The notes beneath the pieces are model-generated. The model made no database searches. It was not told where the DNA came from and saw nothing but the letters and a program-made list of their open reading frames with translations. From NCBI GenBank assembly GCA_028274465.1, contig CM051457.1, forward strand, positions 100,439,982 to 100,503,981: a stretch of DNA of 64,000 bases, read 5' to 3'. The first letter of the stretch is position 1. Each line of letters opens with the position of its first letter. Of the stretch, positions 34,439 through 45,828 are shown in pieces. The translations under genes were made by a program, and so were the position numbers. Source of the DNA: Plantago ovata. Its lineage: Eukaryota; Streptophyta; Magnoliopsida; Lamiales; Plantaginaceae.

Positions 34439-34909
34439 AGATTTAATTCGTTATTGATTGAATTTATAATTTTGGTCGGTTGTTCTTAAGGCATCGGTAA
34501 AGTTTTTTTTTTCTCAACTGCATATACGATTTGATAAGGTTAGTACTTTTTGCTGATTTACAAGATTGTTTATGGGTTGATCAATCGTCGGGGGCGATTG
34601 GTTGATTAATTAATACGTTTTGATTGTGGAAAATCAATTGATTGATTCTTGTTGAGTACAAGGTGCGTTTCTAGTTGGATTTAGCTTTTATTCAAGTGTT
34701 AATTTGCTCTCGTTAATTCTCCATATGGTTTTTATTTTCAGATTTTTGGGGCAATCTGATACAACTCTTGATATGTGGTCTATATATGTTCATCAAAGCT
34801 CGATGGAAGAAGAGAAGAGACCGAATCCTTGCTAGCAAATTTTGGATCGTTTGCAAAATCCTTGACCTTTTGTATTGTCTTTCGCCGTGTTGTTAACTTG
34901 ATGTTGTAA

Positions 34910-35184
34910 GAGAAATAGTGATAGAATAAGGTGTGAGTAACCTTTGCCATGACGGGTGAGCTCGCTTGGCAGGTCACTAAGAGAGATAGTGATAGTATAA
35001 GGTAAGAGACCTTTGCCATGTTGGGTGCGCTCGCTTGGCAGGTCCCTAAAAGAGTTGTGCTAGTATTAGGTGGGAGAGACCTTTGCCATGTCGGGTGCGC
35101 TCGCTTGGCAGGTCCTAAAAGAGATAGTGATAGTATAAGGTATGAGAGACCTTTGCCATGACGGGTGAGCTCACTTGGCAGGTC
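34910..35184. repeat. 70-bp tandem repeat, four copies
   Basis: CCTTTGCCATG occurs at 34941, 35010, 35080 and 35150 (spacing 69-70-70), each followed by a GGGTG-GCTC-CTTGGCAGGTC segment and an AGATAGTGATAGTAT-like link. Identity between units is high. No open frame of note runs through it. Confidence 0.95.
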
Positions 35185-36419
35185 GTTGATTAATAAAATT
35201 TATACTTTTGTGTTTCAGGAGGGAGATGGTATGGGAAATTTGTCCAGCTCTCCCTTCTGCGTGTGGTGTCCCTCCCACCCTCCATCTTTATATCTCTCTA
35301 TCCGTACAATATACAAACCCTCTTCATCCGTCGTCTGTGTGCATGTGTTCCCTTTTATTTAACAACCGACAACCCGAATACTATGTGGCCAATGTGTTCC
35401 TTTTTATATAACAACCAACATCCCTACCTGACTCCAATTACTGTGATTTACTTGCGACCTGTCTATCAAGGAAATTGAAATCAACAATACTGACCAACTT
35501 TATTAACATCAAGGCACTTCTATTTGGTCCTTTAATTTTTTTCCAGCATTATATAATTATTCACCATATATCATACGGTTGTTATGGTCGAATTTTTCAT
35601 TAGGAATCCAAATTTGATCTATTGTAATTCTCCAATGTACAAATGATAGACTTCATTATTTCATACAACTTCACCAGCAGTTTCAGTATCACATTACATC
35701 CACTCTGCTAGCGTGTTAAAAGATATTATTTGTGTTGATAGTTAGCAAAAATTGCTTCCAATTTTGTATGCAATTGATCTGATGATATTTGATATTGTTA
35801 AATGAATAACTAATTTATGTACCATATATTACAATATTGGACATAAGAGATAATAATTGGTCTGGCAATAAGGTCGAACAAAATTGTTCCACCTACATGT
35901 ATAAAGTTTTGATCATGCTGTATGGTTATATTGTTACACTACTAAGAAGTTGTCTTATTGACAATTATTTTTCTTCTCATCTTCCACCTGAATTGTAATT
36001 TTTTTAATATTATTTCTGCATTATGACGTACATACTTCCAATTATTTTATATGTTCTTAAGTTCTTGATTGTATGTTAGATGTGATGATGGACTCCTATT
36101 TGGTAGTTTGCTTTATAATAAGGCTCATGTATAGATGCATGTGCTAGCAGCTAGTATACTAGTACAATACATAATGACACTTCGGTGCATTTGCCAGTTA
36201 AGATGGTTCCTTCCAGCTATTCTGCCATTTTATATAGTTAGCTAGTTAGCCGATTAGCTTTTGATGATACAGATTGATGTGTCTATACATATCCGATGCA
36301 GTTACCGGGAAGATTCTTCTATTTCATTTGAGTTGGTTCATTATAATGGTAATTTATTTTCATCCAGTCTGCTTCTATTGATTAATGTTTTCCCCCCACA
36401 TATTTGATAACATAACTAA
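35185..36419. other. intergenic DNA, nothing recognised
   Basis: A moderately GC-rich, CT-rich patch at about 35215-35360 is followed by AT-rich DNA. No supported gene was found. Confidence 0.5.
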
Positions 36420-36424
36420 CATTC

Positions 36425-36684
36425 TAGTACAAAATATTATTCTATGGAGAGTTTACAAAATATTATTGTATAGTGAATGTCATGAATGGGCCTTTTTAGT
36501 ATTATTCGTCACAATCTTTATGGTCTTTCAATGTAATGTAATGAGTTACTTTTCCCTTCATGCTTAGTTTAAAGGTTATAAATAGGCATCATCGAACATT
36601 GTATGTGTGGGCCTTTGATAATGGATATATTATTCTCCCCCAAATTTCTCTTCTATTCTTCATCTTTGGTATTTTATTTCAACA
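36425..36684 (+). repeat. 5' LTR of the old copia element
   Basis: It ends TTTCAACA at 36684. TATAAATAG at 36577-36585 is a promoter TATA box. The start is eroded compared with the 3' LTR. Confidence 0.8.
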
Positions 36685-39600
36685 CGTTATCATCGGCACG
36701 ACTCTCCCACTACTGAGTCTACTCCGTTGATCTTAATTTATCATCTATTTCTTAAATTTTCACACAAACGGGCCAATGGTAATCGATGTGATGATCATTC
36801 CAATGTCCAATGATCCAATCCTATGAACCACACATGATGCTCATATCGTTGGTATTCTTAGAGTATTGTTCATCATCGATCAAGATAAGTTATTTTATTT
36901 ATTTACTTCATCTTGAATCTTTTCAATAGAGAATTACATTTAAATTTAATGCCCAAGAATAGAATTGTTGACTATTGTTTCAAAATGATAATGAAAATAT
37001 TTAGCCTATTCCTCGAAGTGAATATGGGCTAGACATTATGCATTTTTCCTCGGCCATATATTAACTTTGATTCTTCTCTTATGAAATTGTCCATTTTTTG
37101 AAGTAAATAAATGAGACATCAAAGAAAGTATAGCACTTGGAAGTTGCTATAGATTTGAAATAAGAAGTGAATGTAATTATCATACAAATTTTATAGTCTA
37201 ATATATAAATTCTTCTATGAATAGTAGATAAGAATTGAACGCCAAATTATTATACACATGGATATCTTTTATCCAAATATTAAACATACATGAAATATGA
37301 AACCACCAGAAGTGGTCAAGGCATGATTACGTATATTCATTTCAAATAAATGTGTCAATATTAATTTCTTAATTTTTTTAGTAAGTATTCATAAAGAGGT
37401 TTCTTTCCTATTTAAAATTTTGAAAATTAGTATACGATTTTACTTTGTTACATTTTTATTTGTTGATGAGTAATATTGAAATATTAGTATATAATTTACT
37501 TTGTTACAATGATGATTAGTTTGTTAAACTCTAGAGTTCATGATTTTCTCATTTCTTTAATTAAATGTGAAAACTTTTTTATAGCTGTGTATCGAAACCA
37601 TATATGTAACTCATTCCCTGAAGTGAATGTTGATATTCGGAACACTACACATATTGTAACAAAATTTATGATTATAAACATCAACATGATTTGATATATT
37701 TTGTAAGTGATGATGCAACTACATTTTAAATATTGAGTTCCAAATTATATTGTTTTAATCAATCACAAAGTTGATTATTCACAAAGTTGATTATTCAAAT
37801 TTAGTTGAGATATGATGGTATTTATACTATCTATGATGATGTTATAAGCATTCGAGGAGAGCATTACATATCTTTGTTTAAGTGAATGTTCAATATCATA
37901 CTGCTTTCACTAGGACATTTACTTTTGTGATTGTGACATTCGATTTATTGTATACACATACAAGCACTAGCCATTTGTTTCCAAGTCATTTTTCTCACAT
38001 ATCAATTGCTCCACCTGAAGTTGGAAAGAATAATGAATATATATCCAATGCATGTTAATAAGTGAAAGCTTCAGAAGAGCTTGTCACCACTACCGAAATA
38101 ATTTTATAACTTAAGTGGTAGCTTTTGTTGAAAAGAGATGACTATAGGATGTATTATTTCTTCACCAATATAACAAAAAATTAATACAATTTTTGTTAGT
38201 GCCAAAAATCATTGAAATGTCTAAAAAAAGTGTAATTTATAGCTCTAGAAGAGCATGTATTTTACAGAAAATTGTGCCAAGAGGAGTGCAAATGAGACTT
38301 ACTCTCTGAAGGAGTTGAAAATTATATTGCCAATATAAATAAGATAATATTTTATGTCTTTAAGTCACATCATTCGGGACAATTTAAAATATATATTCCA
38401 AGTACGTGTTACTGTAAAATTTCACTAACCAAATATTGGTGTCTCTCTAGAAATTAGTCATTCTTACCAACCAAAAGTTTGGTATGTGAAAAATGATCAT
38501 AATGACATGTCAGAAATTAGTATTGATGTGACAAACGAGGCCATCCGGGTACGAGTTACTCGCTTTGAGAAAACTGAAGTTTTCTTATACAAAATATGAT
38601 TATGTGCTGACCGTTTTCTCATGTTGTAATTAATTATGCTAATGGCAAGACACAACATTGAGACCAAACATGTTTATGGAGATCTAGCAAAAGAACATAT
38701 TATACTCATAAAAGTATTCTATGTATTTTATTCACCCTATAAGTGGCTAGAAGTTCACTTGTGTATTTATTTGAGTATTATATGTATTGCTTGATTGATT
38801 GGTTCATAACTTAATTGATCTTCCATTGGCATGGGGGCCGATATCAGCACACATAAAAACCAAATGCTGGATATAATACTCCAATAGATATATATTTTTT
38901 CCTCCGGAAGAGAAATCATACGTGAAGTTTATTAAACGAGAGTATGAGTGTATAATTATCTAAGTTGGACTTGTATGCCCCAATAATACTAATTCTTTGA
39001 GTTAGTTTTCCCCAGCTTAGGGGAGCGAGAACATGGATAAGCTGATAAAAACAAATACATAGAGTATTTTGATCCCCACAAATTTGAAATTTCAAATTTG
39101 AATCAATTTAAGAGATATGTTTTCCAGCTTTCATGTTACTATTTCAGTTTCAAACATGAAATTCTATGATTTGACTATAGACTGCCATGACCCTCTTTTG
39201 AGGCACGCATACCGAGTTATATACCAATTATATACAATGCATGTATTGAGAATTGACGTATCTTGTCCATTATATTATGACCTATGCACTTGAAGTGCAC
39301 TTCGTAAATTATTTGACAAGATGATGCGGTTGGTACTCATGAAAGTGGCATGAAATGCCATATATTATGTATGTTTAATGTCCATAAAAGGGTATAGATA
39401 TCTGATTTGATAATAAATGGCCTATATGAAAAATAAACGTACCTCCATATACAATATATTCAGATATCCATGATCAATACTGAATCGAATAAATTATAAA
39501 ATAGATTTCATTATTGATTTACCGGTATAAATGGAACAGATACAAGCATATGTAAAATTCAATGCATCCAGAATATTGTACATGTAAATGAGATCTTACA

Positions 39601-40255
39601 TGTGAGTCTATTTAATGTTGACACAAAGATAATAGCTAGAAAAATTAGCTCATGGGCACGATGTCCACAAAATTGATGAATTCGAACCCCACACGATAGC
39701 GTTGCATTATCGAGTCAACATTTATGTGCACTAGATACTAAGAAATGCATCATATACATTCACCTTTATAGTCTTATTATTTACATCTTTTATTTCTTAG
39801 GTATCATATATATTTCATACATGCATATTAGCCGTATGATTTAAACTCAAAGTTACCACTAAACCATATAACCATGAAGGTTGTACGTGGTGTACGAATT
39901 GTCATTGAATTGACAGTTAAATTTCTATGATTTGAAAATTTTATTAGATGAGATGATTATACTCTATTAGTTGTAAGTTCCAGAAGTACTACATATATCA
40001 TGTTGACAAACATGAATTAGTGAATGCGGAAGTTCCTGAAGAACTAATCTTTGGTATAATTGGACCTCTATACTTACTTATCCATACATGGCTTCACATA
40101 TTGTTTGATAGAAATGTGTATTCACTATAGTGAAACGAATGAAGCATGGGATAAGATTTCGAGGCTCCTGATGAAGAGTAACATTGAATATAAATAAATG
40201 TTACCCCAACCTAAACTTTGAGCATTACAAGTATGAATAAAATGTTCATAATGTT

Positions 40256-42252
40256 TTGGAAACTGTACTAGATCTTCTCAATAAGACTCCAAAAATAATG
40301 TACGTACAATAAGGCCGACTCAAATGGTCCAGGCCATCCAGATTACCAAAACAGAAAAACTAGTAAAACTAGGAAAATTCTAGCTAACCAAAAAATCAAA
40401 TCATAAATCGGATCTTTCAGTTTGGGATATAGATTACTGCGTTTGATGATAGTCTGGATCGCATGCGCACTAATCTGTTCCACATCAATTGGTTTTTGTT
40501 GGAAGATAAAAGTGTTACGTGCACTCCAAATCTCGTAGATACATTCAACAATGAGGCCTTTTAGAATCTTCGACTTCCATCCTTTCCCTTTCACTCGCCT
40601 GTTTAGCTCACTAATGTCACTTTCCCAGTCCGCCCACAACATATCAGTGCGGCACCACCGCAGAACAGTTTGCAGAATTGTTGCAGTTCCTGTACACCGG
40701 AAGAATAGATGTTCTATGGTCTCGCCCAGCCGCAAAAACTGCATTTACCATCCGTTTCAATGCCAAAGAACTGCAACCTATCCTTAGTTGCAAGTCTCTT
40801 ATGCAAGCAAAGCCACAACACGAAAGTAGCTCTTGGTCGAGCCATGTTTTTCAAAGCTATATCCCTCCAGTTTACTTTGTCCCTGGGGCCACGCAATCCC
40901 TTGTAAATCAGTTGCACATCAAATCTATTACGGGACACGCATTCAGTCCATTCCTGCAGTCCGTATACTTGGCTACGACACTTGAAAATATATTTCATAA
41001 TCCAAGAGTAGGTAGTCGGGGGTACATACAAATGTATTGGCGTGTCCTTGAGGTAGTAGTTGTGTATCCATCTTATCCACAGTTTGTCGTATTTATTGTG
41101 GGTATTCCATAGGTGTTTGGCCATTAAAGCCTGATTTCATTCGTTCAAGGAGCGAATATTAAGACCACCACAGCTACGCGGGCAGCAAACTTGGTCCCAC
41201 GCCACAAGAGATTTCCTGGACTGATTTATCGCTTCCACTCCACAAGTACGTTCAACAGATGCTCTCAATGTGATGTAGTACTTGTTAGGGAGCGAGAAGA
41301 CTTGTAACCAATAATTAGTTACAGGAAAAAGGACACTCTCAATCAATTATTGGCGGCCTGCATAGATCAATAGTTTAGATGTCCAGTGTCTCACTCGTAT
41401 CATAATGTTGTCAATAAGGGGCTGGCACATGTTAACTGTGAGTTTTGATGCAGACTATGGTACACCTAGATATTTCACCGGTAAGGAACCTCTGGAGAAA
41501 CCAGTACGGGATAAAATCAGCGCAATCTCATTCTCTCGAACTCCTCCAAAGAAAACTTTGCATTTACCCAAATTCGCAGTTAGTCCAGTAGCCCGTGAGA
41601 ACTTCTGGAATTGCTGCATAAGTAGTTGAACAGAGACTACATCCCCCCTTGCAAGCATCATCAAGTCATCTGCAAAGCAAAGGTTAGTAATTTTCAACCG
41701 CTCACATTTAGGGTGAAAGTTAAAATTTGGGATGTGTTGGAGTTGTTGTAAACACCGGTGAAGATACTCCATGATTAAAACAAAGAGTAGTGGTAACATG
41801 GGGTCGCCTTGTCGGAGGCCACGACGTGATTTCAGAATTCTCGAAGGTACACCATTGATGGCATGGCGGTAAGAAACAGAAGTAACACAAAGCATGACCC
41901 ATTGTACAAATGTTACTGGGAAGCCCATTTCTTTCATAATCCCTTCTAACGCATTCCATTCCACGGTGTCGTATGCTTTTTGCATATCCATTTGAATCAT
42001 ACACCGTGGCGAGATACCTTGTCTATTGTAGCCCTTGACTAACTCTTGTTTCATCAAGATATTATCTTGTACATTTTTTCCGGGGATGAAAACCGATTGG
42101 CTATCATTCAGTATCACATTAATAACTTTCCCCAACCGGTTGGTGCTTATCTTAGATATAATTTTGTACACCGTGGTACAACAAGAGATGGGGCGGAGTT
42201 GGTTCATAGTCTTAGCTTCTGGTGTCTTGGGGATAATGTTCCTTAATAATTT
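40256..42252 (-). mobile_element. L1-type LINE fragment nested in the old copia element
   Basis: The minus strand encodes a non-LTR reverse transcriptase (42207-41455: LRPISCCTTVYKIISK, FIPGKNVQDNILM, MQKAYDTVEWNAL, RGLRQGDPM, CFADDLMML). A linker, zf-RVT (about 41120-40700: GLRGPRDKVNWRDIALKNM and KCSFCG) and a C-terminal tail ending near 40343 follow. A 13-bp target duplication, TGTTCATAATGTT, is at 40243-40255 and 42253-42265, and the 3' end is CAGTTTCCAAAA on the minus strand. The endonuclease and ORF1 are absent, so it is 5'-truncated. Frame breaks occur between 41455 and 41346, near 41130 and near 40740. It is closely related to the LINE at 30632-31394. Confidence 0.92.
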
Positions 42253-43049
42253 TGTTCATAATGTTGAGTTTTCACAAATGTCATGATAGGCCAAAGTATG
42301 GTTACTTTTATGGGAAAATCAAATGTATTTCTAGATTTCCCGAAGAAGGTAAATGAATTTTTCTTGTCAAGTTATTGGAGATAATAGTTGAACAAAAGCG
42401 ATAGCTTCTGTGTATCATATGAGTAGTTGCTACACGCTCTTTACCTCCGATTAGGTTTTTATCCTTTTTGGATTTTTCCTATCAAGGTTTTTGAATGAAG
42501 TAGCATTAATTATACACATATTTGGCTATCTCCATATTCTCGTGATAAAGATACATTTGTCAAAAGTTATAGGCCTTACTGGTTATCTTTACAAATATTA
42601 TTTAAAGTTAGAAAATTATTAAACTTATTCCTTATGACAAAATTTTTGAGTTATTAAAATGACATATTTTATTTCAAGTACATTTAAAGGATTATGTTAA
42701 GAATATATTGCTTCAAGTGTTTGAGAAGTTTTTGCACATGAAGACGTATGATGACAAATCATACACAACCCTAGTTATTCACCATCCATGGTGCATGCAC
42801 AAGAATAAAATTTCGTCCAAGTTCAATAGACAACCTCCGGCATCATCATTTTCGAAGTTCGTTCAGAAGATTGAAAGATGACATTTCACAAACATAAAAT
42901 GATATTTCAATCAGGAGAGTTGGATACGAACTGCACTCTTTTTCCCTTCGCTAAGTTTTTATCCCTCTCAGGTTTTCTTAGAAAGGTTTTAACGAGACAA
43001 TATTTTCAAACCGTATCATCAATTTTACGTTCATGTCATTCAAGGGCAG

Positions 43050-43334
43050 TGTTACAAAATATTATGCTACGGAGGGTTACAAAATATTTTTCTATGGAGA
43101 GTTACAAAATATTATTGTATAGTGAATACCATGAATGACCTATTTAGTATTATTCATCACAATCTTTATTGATCCTTCAATGTAATGTAATGAGTTACTT
43201 TTCCCTTCATGCTTAGTTTGAAGGTTATAAATAGACCTCATAGAACATTGTATGTTTGGGCCTTTTGATAATGGAAATATTATTCTCTCCCAATTCTCTC
43301 TTCTATTCTTCATCTCTGGTATTTTATTTCAACA
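43050..43334 (+). repeat. 3' LTR of the old copia element
   Basis: It starts TGTTACAAAATATT after a purine tract (CAAGGGCAG) and ends TTTCAACA. It includes TATAAATAG at 43226-43234 and carries a short extra tandem segment near its start relative to the 5' LTR. Confidence 0.85.
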
Positions 43335-43462
43335 CATTCCTAGTTGTTTTGTTTGGTTTACGGGAACTGCATTGTGCAACTACTCGGTGAATTTTTGTTG
43401 TTAATTATTTCCTAACTGTTTCGAGGTAAGTTCGAGTGGATATCATTATCTTATGTATATAA

Positions 43463-43873
43463 CTAGCAAATAACCCGTCGAAATTCGACGGAAAATAGTA
43501 AGTTCACAAATAATTAATAAAAGTCAATTAATAAGAAACAATGACTTTTTTTTATTATTGATAGAAAATTTAGGGAATAGTCCCATAAAATTTTATTATT
43601 ATATAAATAAAAACTTTGTTCATTACATATTCTAAATTATTGAAAAAAGATACGTCGAACTAAGTTCGGATTTATTGCAAAATAAACTCATGTAACACTA
43701 ATTGTGCTGAACTATTTGAAATAGACCCGTTGGAAATATGTAGTCTTCTATAGTATTTGTGGAACAGGCCCATCGGAAAAAAGTTAGCGTTTTTAATTAT
43801 TACGAAATAGACCCGTCACACACAGTTATAATGATCTAAACTATTATCGAATATACCCGTCGGACATGGTTAG
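43463..43873 (-). mobile_element. Helitron-like 3' end and body fragment
   Basis: On the minus strand the sequence ends with a perfect hairpin of arms CCGTCGAA and TTCGACGG (43475-43491), then about eight bases, then CTAG (43466-43463) followed by T. This is the layout of a Helitron 3' end (hairpin, then CTRR, inserted at A|T). Inward lie degenerate units with AATAGACCCGTCG. Sirevirus B inserted into this body at 43874, so the remainder should lie beyond the Sirevirus array. Confidence 0.5.
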
Positions 43874-45567
43874 TGTTGGTCCCTTTAAACAACAAGAAAA
43901 GACTAGAGGGGGGGGGGGTGAATAGTATTTTCAAACTTTCGTCGTTTAAAAACTTTCTCAGCAAGTACTTATTACTTTTCAGTAATGAGGTTGCTGATAC
44001 TTAACTTTCTCAGCAAGCGTAAGTTACTTTACAGTAGCTTGGTTTGCTGATACTTGAAATTAGAGAGCGGAAGTCTTTGAAACAATAAGTGCTCTTTCAG
44101 CAAGTAAAGAGTTTTCAGCAAGTGAAGTGAGTGACTGTGTACAAACATATATAATTTGCTGAAAGCTAAATGCAGTAAGTAAATCACACAAACACTTTTA
44201 TAGTGGTATCTGAGAGTGGCGTAATCTCTCAACTAATCCACTTTGTCCTTTCTAGGACTGAATCCACTAAGATATGATTGAGGTTCCTTACAATCTCCTA
44301 TCTAAAGCGATTCAACAGAAACCAAAGCACACTTGCTTTGTCTCCAACCTAAACTAGAAAACTCAACCTTGTTCTCCACCAAACTTGGTACTTTTAATCA
44401 GCAAAACTATGCTCGATTAAGTTCCCCCTGAATATCACGCCTGAAAGGGTGTATTTTCAGTTAGAGAGTTTTGGGGTGAGATGACTTAATTATAACTTAT
44501 TCAGTTACAACAAGTAATCTAAGAAACACAACTTGGAATACTTTGCAGTAAACAAGTTTGATTGTTTCTGGTGTCAAGACTTGTTCTTGTTCGAAAGAAA
44601 GAACTAAACTAATTTCTTAGCCGAGTTTGTTCTACTTCTTCACAAGTAGCTTTTTCAAGCTTTAAGTCTTGGAACGGATCAATGGCAGTAAGAGTGATTG
44701 AAGGTTTGTGAGTTTTTAAGCACAAGCGAGAGTTTGATCACGTTGTTGACACACTTCAACTCTTTGCCGGATGACCTCTATTTATAGTGCAAGTAAGGAG
44801 CCGTTTGAATTTCAAATCCTAAGGCTTTTGTTCCTTAACATGTCACTATCTTGCTTTTGTACTTTCAGCAGCGACTTTGTTTGTCTTATAGTCTTCATGT
44901 CCTTTGCGTGTAAGCTTTGCATTAAATGCACATTTGAATAGAATTCAAACAGTAACATTGAAGCGAAAAATCTCGTACATTCAGCAAGAGGTCACATATG
45001 TTCATCAGCAAGTGTTCAGTCTCAGTTTCAGCAAGCACAACCTACTCTGTCTTTCAGATTTTCACTTATGCAATGCTGTTGCTGAACATTCCACTTTCTG
45101 AGAAAACACGTGCCGTACTAGTCTTCAGCAATCTTCAAGGCTTCAAGTCTTCACGTCTTCAAATCTTCAGATCTTCAAAAGTCTTCAAGATTCTGACCGG
45201 TTTCTTATTTGCTTCAATAATTTGTTTGTAATAAACAAAATATATCTTCAGCAAATGCTTCAATAGGTCATTTTCTTTTCAGAAAATAAGATTCATTAAA
45301 GCTAAGCATCAATAAGATATTTTCTTTTCAGAAAATAAAATACATCATACGCAAATGTGTCAATAAGATATTTTCTTCTCAGAAAATAAAATACGTCATA
45401 CACAAAAGAAATAACTTATCTAATACCTAACTAAGTCATCAGCAAACGTTCCTCTTTTACAATGTCCTTAAAATTCTAAATTCCTATGGACCTTAAGAGT
45501 ACTAGTTACTGGACTGTTCTTAATTTAGCATGGTTAATTGCTCATCAAAATTACAAGTTTCCTAACA
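43874..45567 (-). repeat. 3' LTR of Sirevirus B
   Basis: It has TG...CA ends (minus strand TGTTAGGAAAC to GGGACCAACA) and is 1,694 bp long. Three roughly 50-bp units near its minus-strand start each hold a stem-loop (45270-45287, 45318-45337, 45369-45388) with arms ATTTTCT/AGAAAAT and a 4-base loop. Another stem-loop, ATTACT-TTTC-AGTAAT, is at 43971-43986. Confidence 0.95.
44778..44787 (-). promoter_or_regulatory. TATA box in Sirevirus B 3' LTR
   Basis: The minus strand reads CTATAAATAG, a near-perfect plant TATA box. It is conserved at 58768-58777 in the central LTR. Confidence 0.7.
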
Positions 45568-45582
45568 AATTTCCCCCTTTTT
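45568..45582 (-). other. polypurine tract of Sirevirus B
   Basis: The minus strand reads AAAAAGGGGGAAATT immediately before the 3' LTR. Confidence 0.9.
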
Positions 45583-45828
45583 GATGTTAGCAATCCATGG
45601 CTAAATTAATTGTTACCCTTTTAGAGGTTTCTGATGTTGAGTAAATCAGATGATTAATGCAAGCATACTTGAATAAATAAACAGTAAGCATAAGTAAGTT
45701 GCATAATCAAAAACCAATAAGAGTAAAAAAGAATTCATTTCTGAAAGTTATCAATCAGAAGTTTACAAGAAAGCATAGATAACAAGAAATCAGCAAACAA
45801 AAACTTTAACAAAAACTATTGCAGGGAC

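Larger units (their letters stand above)
36425..43334 (+). mobile_element. old Ty1/copia element with both LTRs and TSD
   Basis: The 5' LTR is 36425-36684 and the 3' LTR 43050-43334. The 5-bp target duplication CATTC lies at 36420-36424 and 43335-43339. Just after the 5' LTR is CGTTATCATCGGCACGA, resembling the primer site of the plant copia group with a TTATCAGCACGA leader. Before the 3' LTR are two versions of the group's 3' leader (TTTTTATCC...GGTTTT; near 42465-42500 and 42945-43000) and a trace of the RNase H end (PASSFSKFV near 42837). The interior is otherwise decayed beyond frame reading, with many breaks. The two LTRs differ at roughly twenty places in about 255 aligned bases by hand count, suggesting an age of a few million years at usual plant rates. 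A LINE is nested at 40256-42252. Confidence 0.85.

Noticed and set aside
40551-41112. Plus-strand frames of 78 and 144 codons
   Set aside because: They are antisense to the well-supported minus-strand LINE zf-RVT coding sequence.
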